A stretch of DNA of 64,000 bases from Echinarachnius parma (lineage: Eukaryota > Echinodermata > Echinoidea > Clypeasteroida > Echinarachniidae): the NCBI GenBank assembly GCA_037951105.1, contig JBAMJV010003069.1, positions 12,501-76,500 of the forward strand, read 5' to 3'. The position numbers and the translations under genes were made by a program. Below the pieces are notes generated by a model, which ran no database searches, was not told the DNA's origin, and saw only the letters and a list, made by a program, of their open reading frames with translations. This document shows, piece after piece, positions 11,150 to 19,876 of the stretch. Position 1 is the stretch's first letter. Every line of letters begins with the position of its first letter.

Positions 11150-13937
11150 TGTGGCGTTTTGGGGGGTAAAGAGATCTAAATTTCCGACTAACTAAATTCA
11201 TACAAATAATCTATCGATAGCACTGCCACCAGGTGACTTTTATGGCCATAAAATCACCGAAACCAGTTAAGAGCAAACTTTAAGTCATTTGCTTATTTAG
11301 AAAGTTCTTTGTCTAGAAGGGAATATTTAAACACCCGGCTTCCCATAGCCACTCAGTCCGAACCGCTAATCACGTGACCAGAACTCGCACTCATCACTTC
11401 GTACTGCAACACAGCGAATCATTCCTCAAATGCAGGATTTCTACCATATGGAGGAGATGACATCGCAATTCAAAGATGCCGAGATATTCCTACAATCGAG
11501 GTAAATGACTCGTATTTTAGTATTTTCTATTGTCTTAATCACAACTCCTAATTTTAAGAGTTTTCACACCATCACATTCGTCAGTCACTGATGAATCTGG
11601 TCACCGTGCATACGGACAACAACAATCTCCCCAGACATACTAAACATTCACAGATCTCACCCATCGTGGCTTTTTAATGAGCGTCGACGACGTAAATTCG
11701 TTTTGTTCACCATATATGAACTAGTCGGTTAAATAAGCATAAGTTTCTATCTTAGACAAGATCAATTCATTCAACAACCCAATCATTACACAGCACCTCT
11801 AAGTTCTAATCAATTAACATTTAAACTGCTGCTCATTCCAAACAAATATAAATAACACGGTTTGGAAAGTAGTAATTTAAATAAGCATTAATCAGGAATA
11901 TTTATTACAATAAAAGCCAACATTCTTGCTTCATGTAGCAATATAAATCTGATGCATAAGAGCATAAAACAATTTCTTAACGAGAATACAAAAGTCCAAT
12001 GTTCGGAATTCCTAAGAGTAAGACATTGTCCAAATGTCTAAAAATTTAGACTTAGAGACTACACTGTACAATTTACTGAGACTTTGTAAAAATGTCCAAA
12101 TACTTAGACTTGAGACTTAGACTTTTATGAAAATGTCCAAAAGTTTAGACTTTAATTAAAATGTCTAAAGGTTTAGACTTTGCCAAAACATAATAAAAGT
12201 ATGAAAGCTCTAGATTATTAAAATGTCTAAAAGTTTAGACCTTTATCCAAATGTCTAAAAATTTAGACTTTGTGAAACATGAGAAAGCGTGAAAGTTCTT
12301 GACTATTCTGTTCTTAAACATGTGAGGTTCATACAGACTTCCCTTTATAGGAATGTTACTATAAGACCAATTAATTAGTGGCCAACTAATCAATTTCAAC
12401 ATTACAGAGACTAATCTTTCATTCCTGTGATCATGTATTTAACCTATACTAGCTGACCTACAGCTCCACTTACAACTACTAATATTTACAAGACTACCCC
12501 TCACCGGGATCAATTTTCCCATCTGGACGCCACCCCCCTGGCTCTTTTAGGGAATCATACCGAAGTTACTTATCGTATATGCCCGAACACCATTCCTAGT
12601 TCTGTGTATTTGTCAGACTCAAGCTTGTCAGGCTCCTAACAAAATACTAATCAAGACCAAATACATGTCACTTTATCTCCACTACAATTTGGATCTGCAA
12701 TTTCCAATTGTCTTATCTATTTCTATAATGAAAGTCTATAATCAACAAAGATGGTCCTCACTCTATTTATTATATTCCAACCATAACCATTTCAGAATAA
12801 TCTAAGGACTAATAACCTTTCTCAAAGTCTTTATTTATGAGGCATTCACTTAAACTACCAAGAATAAGCTCAGACTTAATTATTTATTACAATATCTACT
12901 GTCCGAAGACGTCATCGCCTCAGAAACTCGGTCCTTCCGAGAATCACACTTTGGCTGGTGTCTCATTTGGACTAAAATCCATAGGGGTTGACGCACGATG
13001 ATGTTCTTACAAGATTAAATGTCTTTACGAATTACCGGTCTAAATGTCTAAATGTCTAAATGTCTAAATGTCTAAATATTTAGACAACATTTAGAAACAA
13101 AATTAATGATCAAAAATCAATTAATAAATAATAATTGAGTAAATGAATCAATAAATAATTGCCGGTAAATAAATCAGTAAGATTAAACAAAACAAAAATA
13201 TATGGCTTAAACTATTTATAAACTACTGTGTACGAAAGCTATGGTGACATTTTAACTAAGTAATTGAGGCTCTCAGCCTCTCCACCCAAAAGTTCATTTT
13301 TGTATGTATAATTAGAGACCGTTTACGAGAATCTGGTTTCCGAATTTGAAATAATTCCAAAGAGTGACAAAAGACCTTCGAGACTACTGCTTGCTGTCAA
13401 TCATAGGTGTCGCTAGGAAACGGAGTGAAACCCGTCATTGTTTATATACCAGGTATGCGACCGCCCGTGCGTAAACACATTTTTTTTTTGTTATGAGCTA
13501 ACCAATGGACTTTGATCATTGCGCGTTTTTGCGCACACAAACATGCATAATTCATGAGTAAGACAGTATTGTATGCGTGAGCTTACCAATGGACTATGCT
13601 TATTGCGCGTATTGCGCATACAAAAATGCATAATTCATTTATAAAGTCAGTATGCAAAATTATCGAAGTTATTTATTTATTTTCATAAGGAATATCAAAT
13701 ATCCAGTGCGAAGGACAATGAGACCGGAAAAACCACCAAAGTAATTGGAAAACTCTATCTTGAGGGAATGCTTGAGTGAAACTACAAAATATGACATTTA
13801 AGGAAACAAAAAGAAATCAAGGCTCAAACTACCGTGTGTACTTCGTTTTGCAACCCAAAATTTGATCGTGCAGTCCCACACATACATTTTCAAAGTGAGT
13901 GAATAACTGGAATTATAAATTCGCATTTTCCGTCACA
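11150..13937 (-). repeat. 3' LTR (left copy) of the Gypsy-type element
   Basis: 2788 bp, identical in length to the right copy. On the minus strand it carries a TATA motif near 13440-13448, paired CCAAT/ATGCATAAT-type tandem blocks (about 13500-13640) and clusters of GTCTAAA/TTTAGAC motifs (12031-12270 and 13038-13085). U3 would be about 0.5 kb, which leaves an unusually long R-U5 of about 2.2 kb. Confidence 0.95.
12031..12270. repeat. Cluster of GTCTAAA / TTTAGAC palindromic motifs in the left LTR
   Basis: At least five imperfect palindromes of the form GTC(T/C)AAA-n-TTTAGAC occur within 240 bp, and single half-sites lie between them. A second cluster, a GTCTAAAT tandem run ending in a palindrome, lies at 13038-13085. 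Both recur in the right LTR at 20758-20997 and 21765-21812. The regularity suggests protein-binding sites or RNA stem-loops in the leader; neither is shown by the sequence alone. Confidence 0.75.
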
Positions 13938-13950
13938 CTGCCCCCCACCA
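13938..13950 (-). promoter_or_regulatory. Polypurine tract of the LTR element
   Basis: On the minus strand the interior ends TTTGGTGGGGGGCAG directly before the LTR start TGTGACGG. This purine-rich run is in the expected position for priming plus-strand DNA synthesis. Confidence 0.7.
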
Positions 13951-14107
13951 AATTAGTTGCTGCCCCAGCAATTGGATAAAAAAGATTAAGTCAATTAATA
14001 TACTTTACAACAACAATCAATGAATAAACCTTATGTAATTACTTTATTTACAGTTCATTTTAACACAACAAATATTAACTCCACGACTGAGCCTATAAAT
14101 GTTTATC

Positions 14108-14893
14108 TTAGTCTTCATTTTCGAGGTACGCCGTGGTCGTCGTTGTTTCCACACGATGCTGGTAGCCGTGGACATAAGTGTACTTTTCCGCTACAACAAT
14201 GACTTTGTTTATTTTCAAATGGCTGAATGCTCCTGGAGCCCTCTGCACCTTGATTACGATGCAGTCTTCATCTGAGACGACTTTGATGTGACGCTCATCG
14301 CTCGCCTCGTCTTGGGCTGGCTCCGTCTTGTTTGCGGGCTCGGGAATTTCGGACTTGTCTTGGACCGGGTTCTTCTTGATTGCTTCCTCAGGAGTTTTGG
14401 ATGTCTCGTCTTGGACCGGGTCCTTAATTGCCTGCTCCGGAATTTCAGCTGTCTCGTCTGGGACCGACTCAAAGTCGTCGTCGCTCGCGGAAAGCTCTAA
14501 TTCATCGGCGAGGTGCTGTAGAATACTCGAGGGCCGCTTGAGAACAATGCGCGCCGGTCGCCGTATCTTTGGAATGGGCCTGGGGCTTGGGGTGTCGTTG
14601 CTCTTACGCTTCTTTCGTGCCTCCTCCTCAAGAGCTGCCACCGCGATGGTCTCTCCTTCCCGGCGTCTATTATACTTCTTTGAGGCCGGGCACAAAAGGA
14701 CATCTTCGTAGCCCTCTGAGATCGTTGGGTGCTTGCGAAGATAGTGCTTCTTGAGGTCTCCTCTCCTTTCAGTCTCATACCGGCACTCTTCGCACTGGAA
14801 GGTGAGTGAGTAATGATGCTTCTCCCGATAGTGCTTGTTGAGCTCTCCTCGTCTCGTGAAGCCGGAGCTGCACGTTGCACAGATGTGCATCAT
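14108..14893 (-). CDS. Accessory ORF of the LTR element: two-finger C2H2 protein
   Basis: The open frame extends upstream to 15028, overlapping the integrase end. A pyrimidine-rich acceptor (CTTATTCCTTCCTTCCAG) lies just before an ATG at 14893, so a spliced subgenomic mRNA starting there is more likely, giving about 261 residues. Two adjacent fingers of pattern C-x2-C-x12-H-x4-H start at about residue 4, followed by a basic segment with KIRRPARIVLKRP and an acidic tail with DPVQDET-type repeats. The layout suggests a nuclear nucleic-acid-binding protein. It occupies the position where env lies in errantiviruses, but no signal peptide or membrane anchor is seen. Its role (regulation, nuclear entry, targeting) is unknown. 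Confidence 0.85.
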   Translation of the reverse strand: MMHICATCSSGFTRRGELNKHYREKHHYSLTFQCEECRYETERRGDLKKHYLRKHPTISEGYEDVLLCPASKKYNRRREGETIAVAALEEEARKKRKSNDTPSPRPIPKIRRPARIVLKRPSSILQHLADELELSASDDDFESVPDETAEIPEQAIKDPVQDETSKTPEEAIKKNPVQDKSEIPEPANKTEPAQDEASDERHIKVVSDEDCIVIKVQRAPGAFSHLKINKVIVVAEKYTYVHGYQHRVETTTTTAYLENED

Positions 14894-14952
14894 CTTGTTG
14901 TTGTTGTTTCTGGAAGGAAGGAATAAGTTAAAAAAAAGGTAGGAGAAGCTTG

Positions 14953-16407
14953 TTAATTTTCCATTTGGAACCGGATAGGCATCTTTCGGTCCCGTTGTGG
15001 GTTTCGCCGTGGTGATTTGTGTAGCCAAGACTGCAGTTCAGGGCCCTCGTAGTTTTTGAGTCGATCGATGTGTACCACCTTAGGCTTGACCCGTTCACCT
15101 TTCTGTATACGGTAGATAACATCAGATAGTTTAGTAATGACTAAATATGGGCCAGTCCATTTCATTACAAGTTTAGGGCAAACACCACGCTTTCTCTCAT
15201 TCACGAAGAGCCACACCCAATCTCCTACTTCATGAGCAGTGAGCACCGTGTTTCGGTCATAATTCCTCGCCTGCCTTTCCGAAGATAGCTTCATTTTGTT
15301 TCTTGCCCGATCATACGCATTGTGGAGTCGCTCACGCAGTTCCTCTGCATAATCATTTCTCTCTACTTCATTTCCAGGTTCAGGATTTTCGACAAGCGCA
15401 TCAACCGGCAGTCGAAGTTCACGGCCCAACATCATCATCGCAGGAGATTCGCCACTGGATTCTTGAACAGAAGACCTGTATGCGAGCATCGCATAAGGAA
15501 TTTGTTCATCCCAGTCTCGTTGGTTCCTATCAGGATCTAGGAGAGTGGACAGCATTCCAATCAAGGTACGGTTGAATCTCTCAATATAGCCATCACTTTG
15601 TGGGTGAACAGGGCAGGTACGAGTTTTCCTCACCCCCAGTAGTTTACAAATTTCCTTCATGAGGCAGGACTCGAAGTTTCGGCCCTGGTCACTATGAATT
15701 TCATTGGGAATTCCATACCGGCATATGAACTCTTCCACAAAGACACGAGCAACAGTTTCAGCCTCTTGGTTGGGGATTGGGTAGGATTCGATCCATTTAG
15801 TGAAGTAGTCGCCTACAACCAAGATGTAGCGATTTCCTCTGTCAGTTTCTGGTAGTGGTCCCATGATATCCATTGCGACCCGTTCAAGCGGAGCTCCAAC
15901 TCTGTAAGACTGTAGAGGGGCCCTCTTTTTCTTAGGTGGGTTCTTAGCTTTTTGACAAGTGGTGCACTTTCTCACCCAAGAACGCACGTCAGCTGCAAGT
16001 CCCACCCAATAGTAGCGCTGTTGAACTTTGTGCAGCATTTTATTTATTCCAAGATGACTAGATGCTTTAGAGTTGTGTAGTTCAGCTAACGCTTCAGACC
16101 TTAGTTCTTTTGGAAGAACTGTTTTCCAGTTTACCTCACCACCGTTGTCGGATTCCCATCTCCTCATGAGAATGCCATCTTTTACTTCCAGCAGGTTCCA
16201 ATTCACCCAGTATGTCTTTATGGCGGAGGAGCAGGCAGATACTTCCTTCCAACTAGGTCTCTCCTTCCCACTTTCCTTCCACTGAAGAATAGGTTTAATG
16301 TCGTTGTCCAAAAGTTGAGCTCTCCTTACTTCAGCTAGAGTGTGCTTGGACGACAGACTTATAGCTTCAATTCGAGACTCTAAAGATAATTCTTCATGGG
16401 CTGCCAT
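14953..16407 (-). CDS. Integrase ORF of the LTR element
   Basis: It starts at ATG 16407; the frame is open a little further upstream without an ATG. Seen in order: an H2C2 zinc-binding region (HLGINKMLH ... CTTC), a DDE core with D in MDIMGPLP, D in HSDQGRNF and E in IERFNRTL, and a GPY/F-type segment (KWTGPYLV) near the C-terminus. Integrase inserts the cDNA into host DNA. It is separated from the pol frame by a stop and about 100 nt, in a different frame, so it needs splicing, re-initiation or another recoding route. All catalytic residues are present and no internal stops are seen. Confidence 0.93.
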   Translation of the reverse strand: MAAHEELSLESRIEAISLSSKHTLAEVRRAQLLDNDIKPILQWKESGKERPSWKEVSACSSAIKTYWVNWNLLEVKDGILMRRWESDNGGEVNWKTVLPKELRSEALAELHNSKASSHLGINKMLHKVQQRYYWVGLAADVRSWVRKCTTCQKAKNPPKKKRAPLQSYRVGAPLERVAMDIMGPLPETDRGNRYILVVGDYFTKWIESYPIPNQEAETVARVFVEEFICRYGIPNEIHSDQGRNFESCLMKEICKLLGVRKTRTCPVHPQSDGYIERFNRTLIGMLSTLLDPDRNQRDWDEQIPYAMLAYRSSVQESSGESPAMMMLGRELRLPVDALVENPEPGNEVERNDYAEELRERLHNAYDRARNKMKLSSERQARNYDRNTVLTAHEVGDWVWLFVNERKRGVCPKLVMKWTGPYLVITKLSDVIYRIQKGERVKPKVVHIDRLKNYEGPELQSWLHKSPRRNPQRDRKMPIRFQMEN

Positions 16408-16512
16408 TGTCAAATCATCATAATGTCTGTACAAAAATATAAATTCAATAACATAGAAATAACAATCAATATCAGCTTAGAATTCAAGCTAAAATGTCTT
16501 AATGTCTCTAGA

Positions 16513-16523
16513 CTCTGATACCA
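16513..16523 (-). other. tRNA-iMet primer-site-like 11-mer in the pol-integrase gap
   Basis: Just after the pol stop, the minus strand reads TGGTATCAGAG, the familiar primer-binding sequence of elements primed by initiator tRNA-Met. It does not adjoin an LTR. Coincidence or a relic of recombination are both possible; the working primer site is at 19857-19875. Confidence 0.3.
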
Positions 16524-16526
16524 AGT

Positions 16527-18593
16527 CTAATCCTTGTTTTTGCAGATATCCTCAAGACGACCGCATTGGGAACAGGGGCGTCGGGACAAACCGTCAGCAT
16601 TCTTGTGGATCCTGCCAGCTCGGTGTTCCAGGGTAAGTCTATACTGACTTATAACCTCTAACCATCGGGCTAGTTGGGCTTCAGGATTCTTGAACTTTAG
16701 GAGCCACGTTAGTGCCCCATGGTCGGTACGCACCACTACATCTTGACCATAAAGATAGTGACGAAAATGTTTCAGAAAATGCACAATGGCCAAGAGTTCC
16801 CTTCTAGTCACACAGTAATTTTGCTCAGGTTTGCTCAACGTTCGACTAGCATAGGCAACCACTCGTTCACTACCTTCTTGTTCCTGGGAAAGGACGGCCC
16901 CGATAGCGTAGTTACTTGCATCAGTGTCAAGGATGAATGGTTGTCCTATTTTAGGGTAGGCGAGGATAGGGGCTGTCATCAACCTTCCCTTGAGTGTTGT
17001 GAACGCGTTCTCGCATTCTTCCGTCCATATGAATGATGTATTCTTCTCAGTGAGAGCTGTAAGGGGTTTTGCAACATGTGAGAATTTCGTGATGTACCGC
17101 CTGTAGTATGAAGCAAGGCCAAGAAAGCTGCGCACATCAGTCTGGTTCTTGGGAGTAGGCCACGTCTTCACTGCTTCGATTTTGGATGGGTCGGTATGTA
17201 CACCATGTTCAGACACAACATGCCCCAGATACAAAACTTCCTTCTGAAACAGATGGCACTTCTTGGGCTTTAGTTTGAGTTTGGCATCTCTCAGGCGTTG
17301 GAAGACTATTTCCAGTCTGTTCAGCGTTTCATCTACAGTTGGTCCGTATACGATGATGTCATCCAAGTAAATCACAAGGATTTTCCACTGGAGGCCGGCA
17401 AAGATAGATTCCATCAGTCTTTCGAAAGTTGATGGTGCGTTTGATAGGCCGAATGGCATCACTTCGAATTGATACAACCCGCCTGGAACTACGAAAGCCG
17501 ATTTGAGTTTGGCGTCATCATCAAGGGGTACCTGCCAATATCCCGAGGCCAGATCTAAGGTACAAAAGTATTTTGCCCCTGTTAGCGCATCTATTGACTC
17601 ATCGATGCGAGGCAAGGGAAACGAGTCTTTGACTGTGTGGCTGTTAAGGACCCGGTAATCGATACAAAATCTCTTGGTTCCATCTTTCTTGTTGGCTAGC
17701 ACCACAGGAGAACTCCATGGACTGCATGATGGTTTTATTATGCCTCGCTCCAACATGTCTTTCACTTGAGTTTCGATTTCTTCCCGCTGGCCCATCGGAT
17801 GCCTTCTAGGGTGTTGGCGAATGGGTGCTGGACATGTCGTATGAATGCTATGTTGAACACGGTCTGTTCTGCCAATGTCATGATCTCCTTTCGAGAAGAC
17901 ATCTTGGTATTTGTCTAGAAGATTTCTGATTTTCAACCTGTCTTCTTCTGTAACATCGGTACTGGACCTTTGAGCGAGATCTTCCAGGTGCACTGGTGCT
18001 CCAGAGACTGTTGCAATATCTGCACTAGTAGGCTCAAAAACTTGTCCATTACAGCCAGTGCAAGGAATGTGCTCTCCATGAAAGGTGATTCCCATGTTAT
18101 CACAGCTAATTGTGCTACCTGCGTCGAGAAGGACGTCCATACCCAGAATTCCATCTTGATGAATTTCTGCAACAATGAACTTGACTGCACATGTAGTTCT
18201 TCCAATGGTCACATCTAGGGTAACCGTACCCCATACTTGGATTGGTGCTCCATCAGCTTGCTTCAATTCCACGTTAGCCCGTTGTAACTTGTAGGTATGA
18301 CATGGGTACAATTTCTCAAAAGTCCTGGTAGAAAGAATGGTAATCATCGCCCCTGTGTCAATTAACATTCTTATTCCAGTGTTCTCAATTTGGACAGTCA
18401 CATACAATCCACGTTGAGCCTCTTGGACAGTGCATACAGAATGGGTACTCTTACTTGGGGTCTCGTAATTTAGGCTTGTGGGCCTTTCTTGCCAGACCTC
18501 CCCATGCCCCACTGAGTTGGTCTGCGCTCGTTTCCCTGAAACGGTTTGGTGCATTCCTTTGAGTAGTGGCCAGGTTCTCCGCAGTTGAAGCAT
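16527..18593 (-). CDS. Pol ORF: protease, reverse transcriptase, RNase H
   Basis: The frame overlaps the end of gag by 124 nt in the -1 frame, so pol is probably made by -1 frameshifting; the usable start lies inside 18470-18593. Residues counted from the ORF start: aspartic protease motif LIDTGA at about 77-82, reverse transcriptase with TLDLASGYW at about 345-353 and YLDD at 409-412, and RNase H starting around DTDASNYAIG at about 557. The ORF ends after HKNADGLSRRP. It lacks integrase, which follows as a separate ORF. No disabling change is seen. Confidence 0.93.
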   Translation of the reverse strand: MLQLRRTWPLLKGMHQTVSGKRAQTNSVGHGEVWQERPTSLNYETPSKSTHSVCTVQEAQRGLYVTVQIENTGIRMLIDTGAMITILSTRTFEKLYPCHTYKLQRANVELKQADGAPIQVWGTVTLDVTIGRTTCAVKFIVAEIHQDGILGMDVLLDAGSTISCDNMGITFHGEHIPCTGCNGQVFEPTSADIATVSGAPVHLEDLAQRSSTDVTEEDRLKIRNLLDKYQDVFSKGDHDIGRTDRVQHSIHTTCPAPIRQHPRRHPMGQREEIETQVKDMLERGIIKPSCSPWSSPVVLANKKDGTKRFCIDYRVLNSHTVKDSFPLPRIDESIDALTGAKYFCTLDLASGYWQVPLDDDAKLKSAFVVPGGLYQFEVMPFGLSNAPSTFERLMESIFAGLQWKILVIYLDDIIVYGPTVDETLNRLEIVFQRLRDAKLKLKPKKCHLFQKEVLYLGHVVSEHGVHTDPSKIEAVKTWPTPKNQTDVRSFLGLASYYRRYITKFSHVAKPLTALTEKNTSFIWTEECENAFTTLKGRLMTAPILAYPKIGQPFILDTDASNYAIGAVLSQEQEGSERVVAYASRTLSKPEQNYCVTRRELLAIVHFLKHFRHYLYGQDVVVRTDHGALTWLLKFKNPEAQLARWLEVISQYRLTLEHRAGRIHKNADGLSRRPCSQCGRLEDICKNKD

Positions 18594-19552
18594 GTTACAT
18601 GAGCTCGGCGACTTTCAAAGTTCACATTTTTCATCATGTTCATGAGTTCATTCATCTTCATTTTCATCTCATCGATCTCCTTTCTCGTCTTATCATCCAT
18701 AGGGACCGGCTGAACTCTTTCATCGATAGCACGGACTTGGCGTGAAGTTGGCCGAGTGCGCTCACGAGACTTCTCTGCTCTGATGAAGGATTCCGTCATC
18801 AATCCAGCCTTGATTGCCTGGTCAAGCGTTGACGGCTGTGAACGGAATATTCCAGCTCTGATCTCAGCGTCGTCAATTGCGTCGAGGAAATGACCCTTCG
18901 CTAAGCGTTCACGGACATCGGCGGCCAATTCAGGATATGCGAGACAAGTCAAATCCCGAATAGATTGTCCCAACTCCTGCAAGGATTCTCGAGTTTGGCG
19001 GCGTCTCATTCTTAGTTCATACATGAAATTTTCCGCTTGTTCTCCGGGACCAAATCGACGTTCCAAGAGACTGGTAAGCTCCACGTAGGTGATTTCACGT
19101 CCAGGGAGAATGTTGCTGAGAACTTTAAGAGCTGGCCCTTGAAGACGAGACGCCAGATATTGACCAGCCTGAACATTTGTCCAGCCGTTCATGTACATGC
19201 ACACTTCAAAATGTCTCCTATAGTCAGACCAGGGGACCTTCCCCGCAAATTTGTCCGGAAGAACATCTTTTCCACGTCCTGCAGTAGTGTGACCCATGGG
19301 CTCAGTGAGTCGGTCACCACCGATGTAGGCTGGATTTTCTCTGAATTGGTTCGGAGTATAAATTTCCCTCCGTTCCCGTGGAATGGCATCTCCATAAGCG
19401 CCTAGTGGAACTGCAACCTCTTGGTCCTGGGAGTCTATGACCCATCGTCTTGGTGGACCTTGCTGGTCTTCCGTTCCGGGTGCCACTGGCTGCTCATGAA
19501 AACTCTCACTCTCCATCTCTCTATAGACATACAAATTTGGAGTTTGTTTCAT
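18470..19552 (-). CDS. Gag ORF of the LTR element
   Basis: The first ATG is at 19552; the open frame reaches 19561 without another ATG. About 360 residues. The middle has retrotransposon-gag character (KFAGKVPWSDYRRHFE and following helices). Near the C-terminus is a CCHC zinc knuckle, CFNCGEPGHYSKEC, which binds RNA during packaging. A basic tail follows and the frame closes inside the pol overlap. Confidence 0.92.
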   Translation of the reverse strand: MKQTPNLYVYREMESESFHEQPVAPGTEDQQGPPRRWVIDSQDQEVAVPLGAYGDAIPRERREIYTPNQFRENPAYIGGDRLTEPMGHTTAGRGKDVLPDKFAGKVPWSDYRRHFEVCMYMNGWTNVQAGQYLASRLQGPALKVLSNILPGREITYVELTSLLERRFGPGEQAENFMYELRMRRRQTRESLQELGQSIRDLTCLAYPELAADVRERLAKGHFLDAIDDAEIRAGIFRSQPSTLDQAIKAGLMTESFIRAEKSRERTRPTSRQVRAIDERVQPVPMDDKTRKEIDEMKMKMNELMNMMKNVNFESRRAHVTCFNCGEPGHYSKECTKPFQGNERRPTQWGMGRSGKKGPQA

Positions 19553-19856
19553 CTCTCTCAATCAATTTTAAATAAATTTTGACTTTTAAATTTCAAAAAA
19601 AATTAAATTTATTCAATTGTTTGTATTTATTTTGTTTCTTTCATGTCACCATAGCTTAAGATAAGTCTGAGCTTAAATCCTTAACTATTACAGTGTACAT
19701 TTTCGTGCCTCAGTCTCAAAAAGGAGAAAACAAAATTATTAAGTTTTAATTTTGCTCCTTCATAAAAATATAAAAACATCTATCAACAACAGCACATGAA
19801 TAATTCAAAATTTACTAACATCAAAACTACAGAAACTTTGCTTAAATAACCATACT

Positions 19857-19875
19857 ATCCCACCGCTGCACACCA
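19857..19875 (-). promoter_or_regulatory. Primer-binding site resembling tRNA-Leu
   Basis: One base after the 5' LTR, the minus strand reads TGGTGTGCAGCGGTGGGAT. This is complementary to the 3' end of metazoan tRNA-Leu (AAG/UAG type, ending CCCACCGCTGCCACCA), apart from one extra base. The tRNA identification rests on recalled tRNA sequences. Confidence 0.65.
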
Positions 19876-19876
19876 G

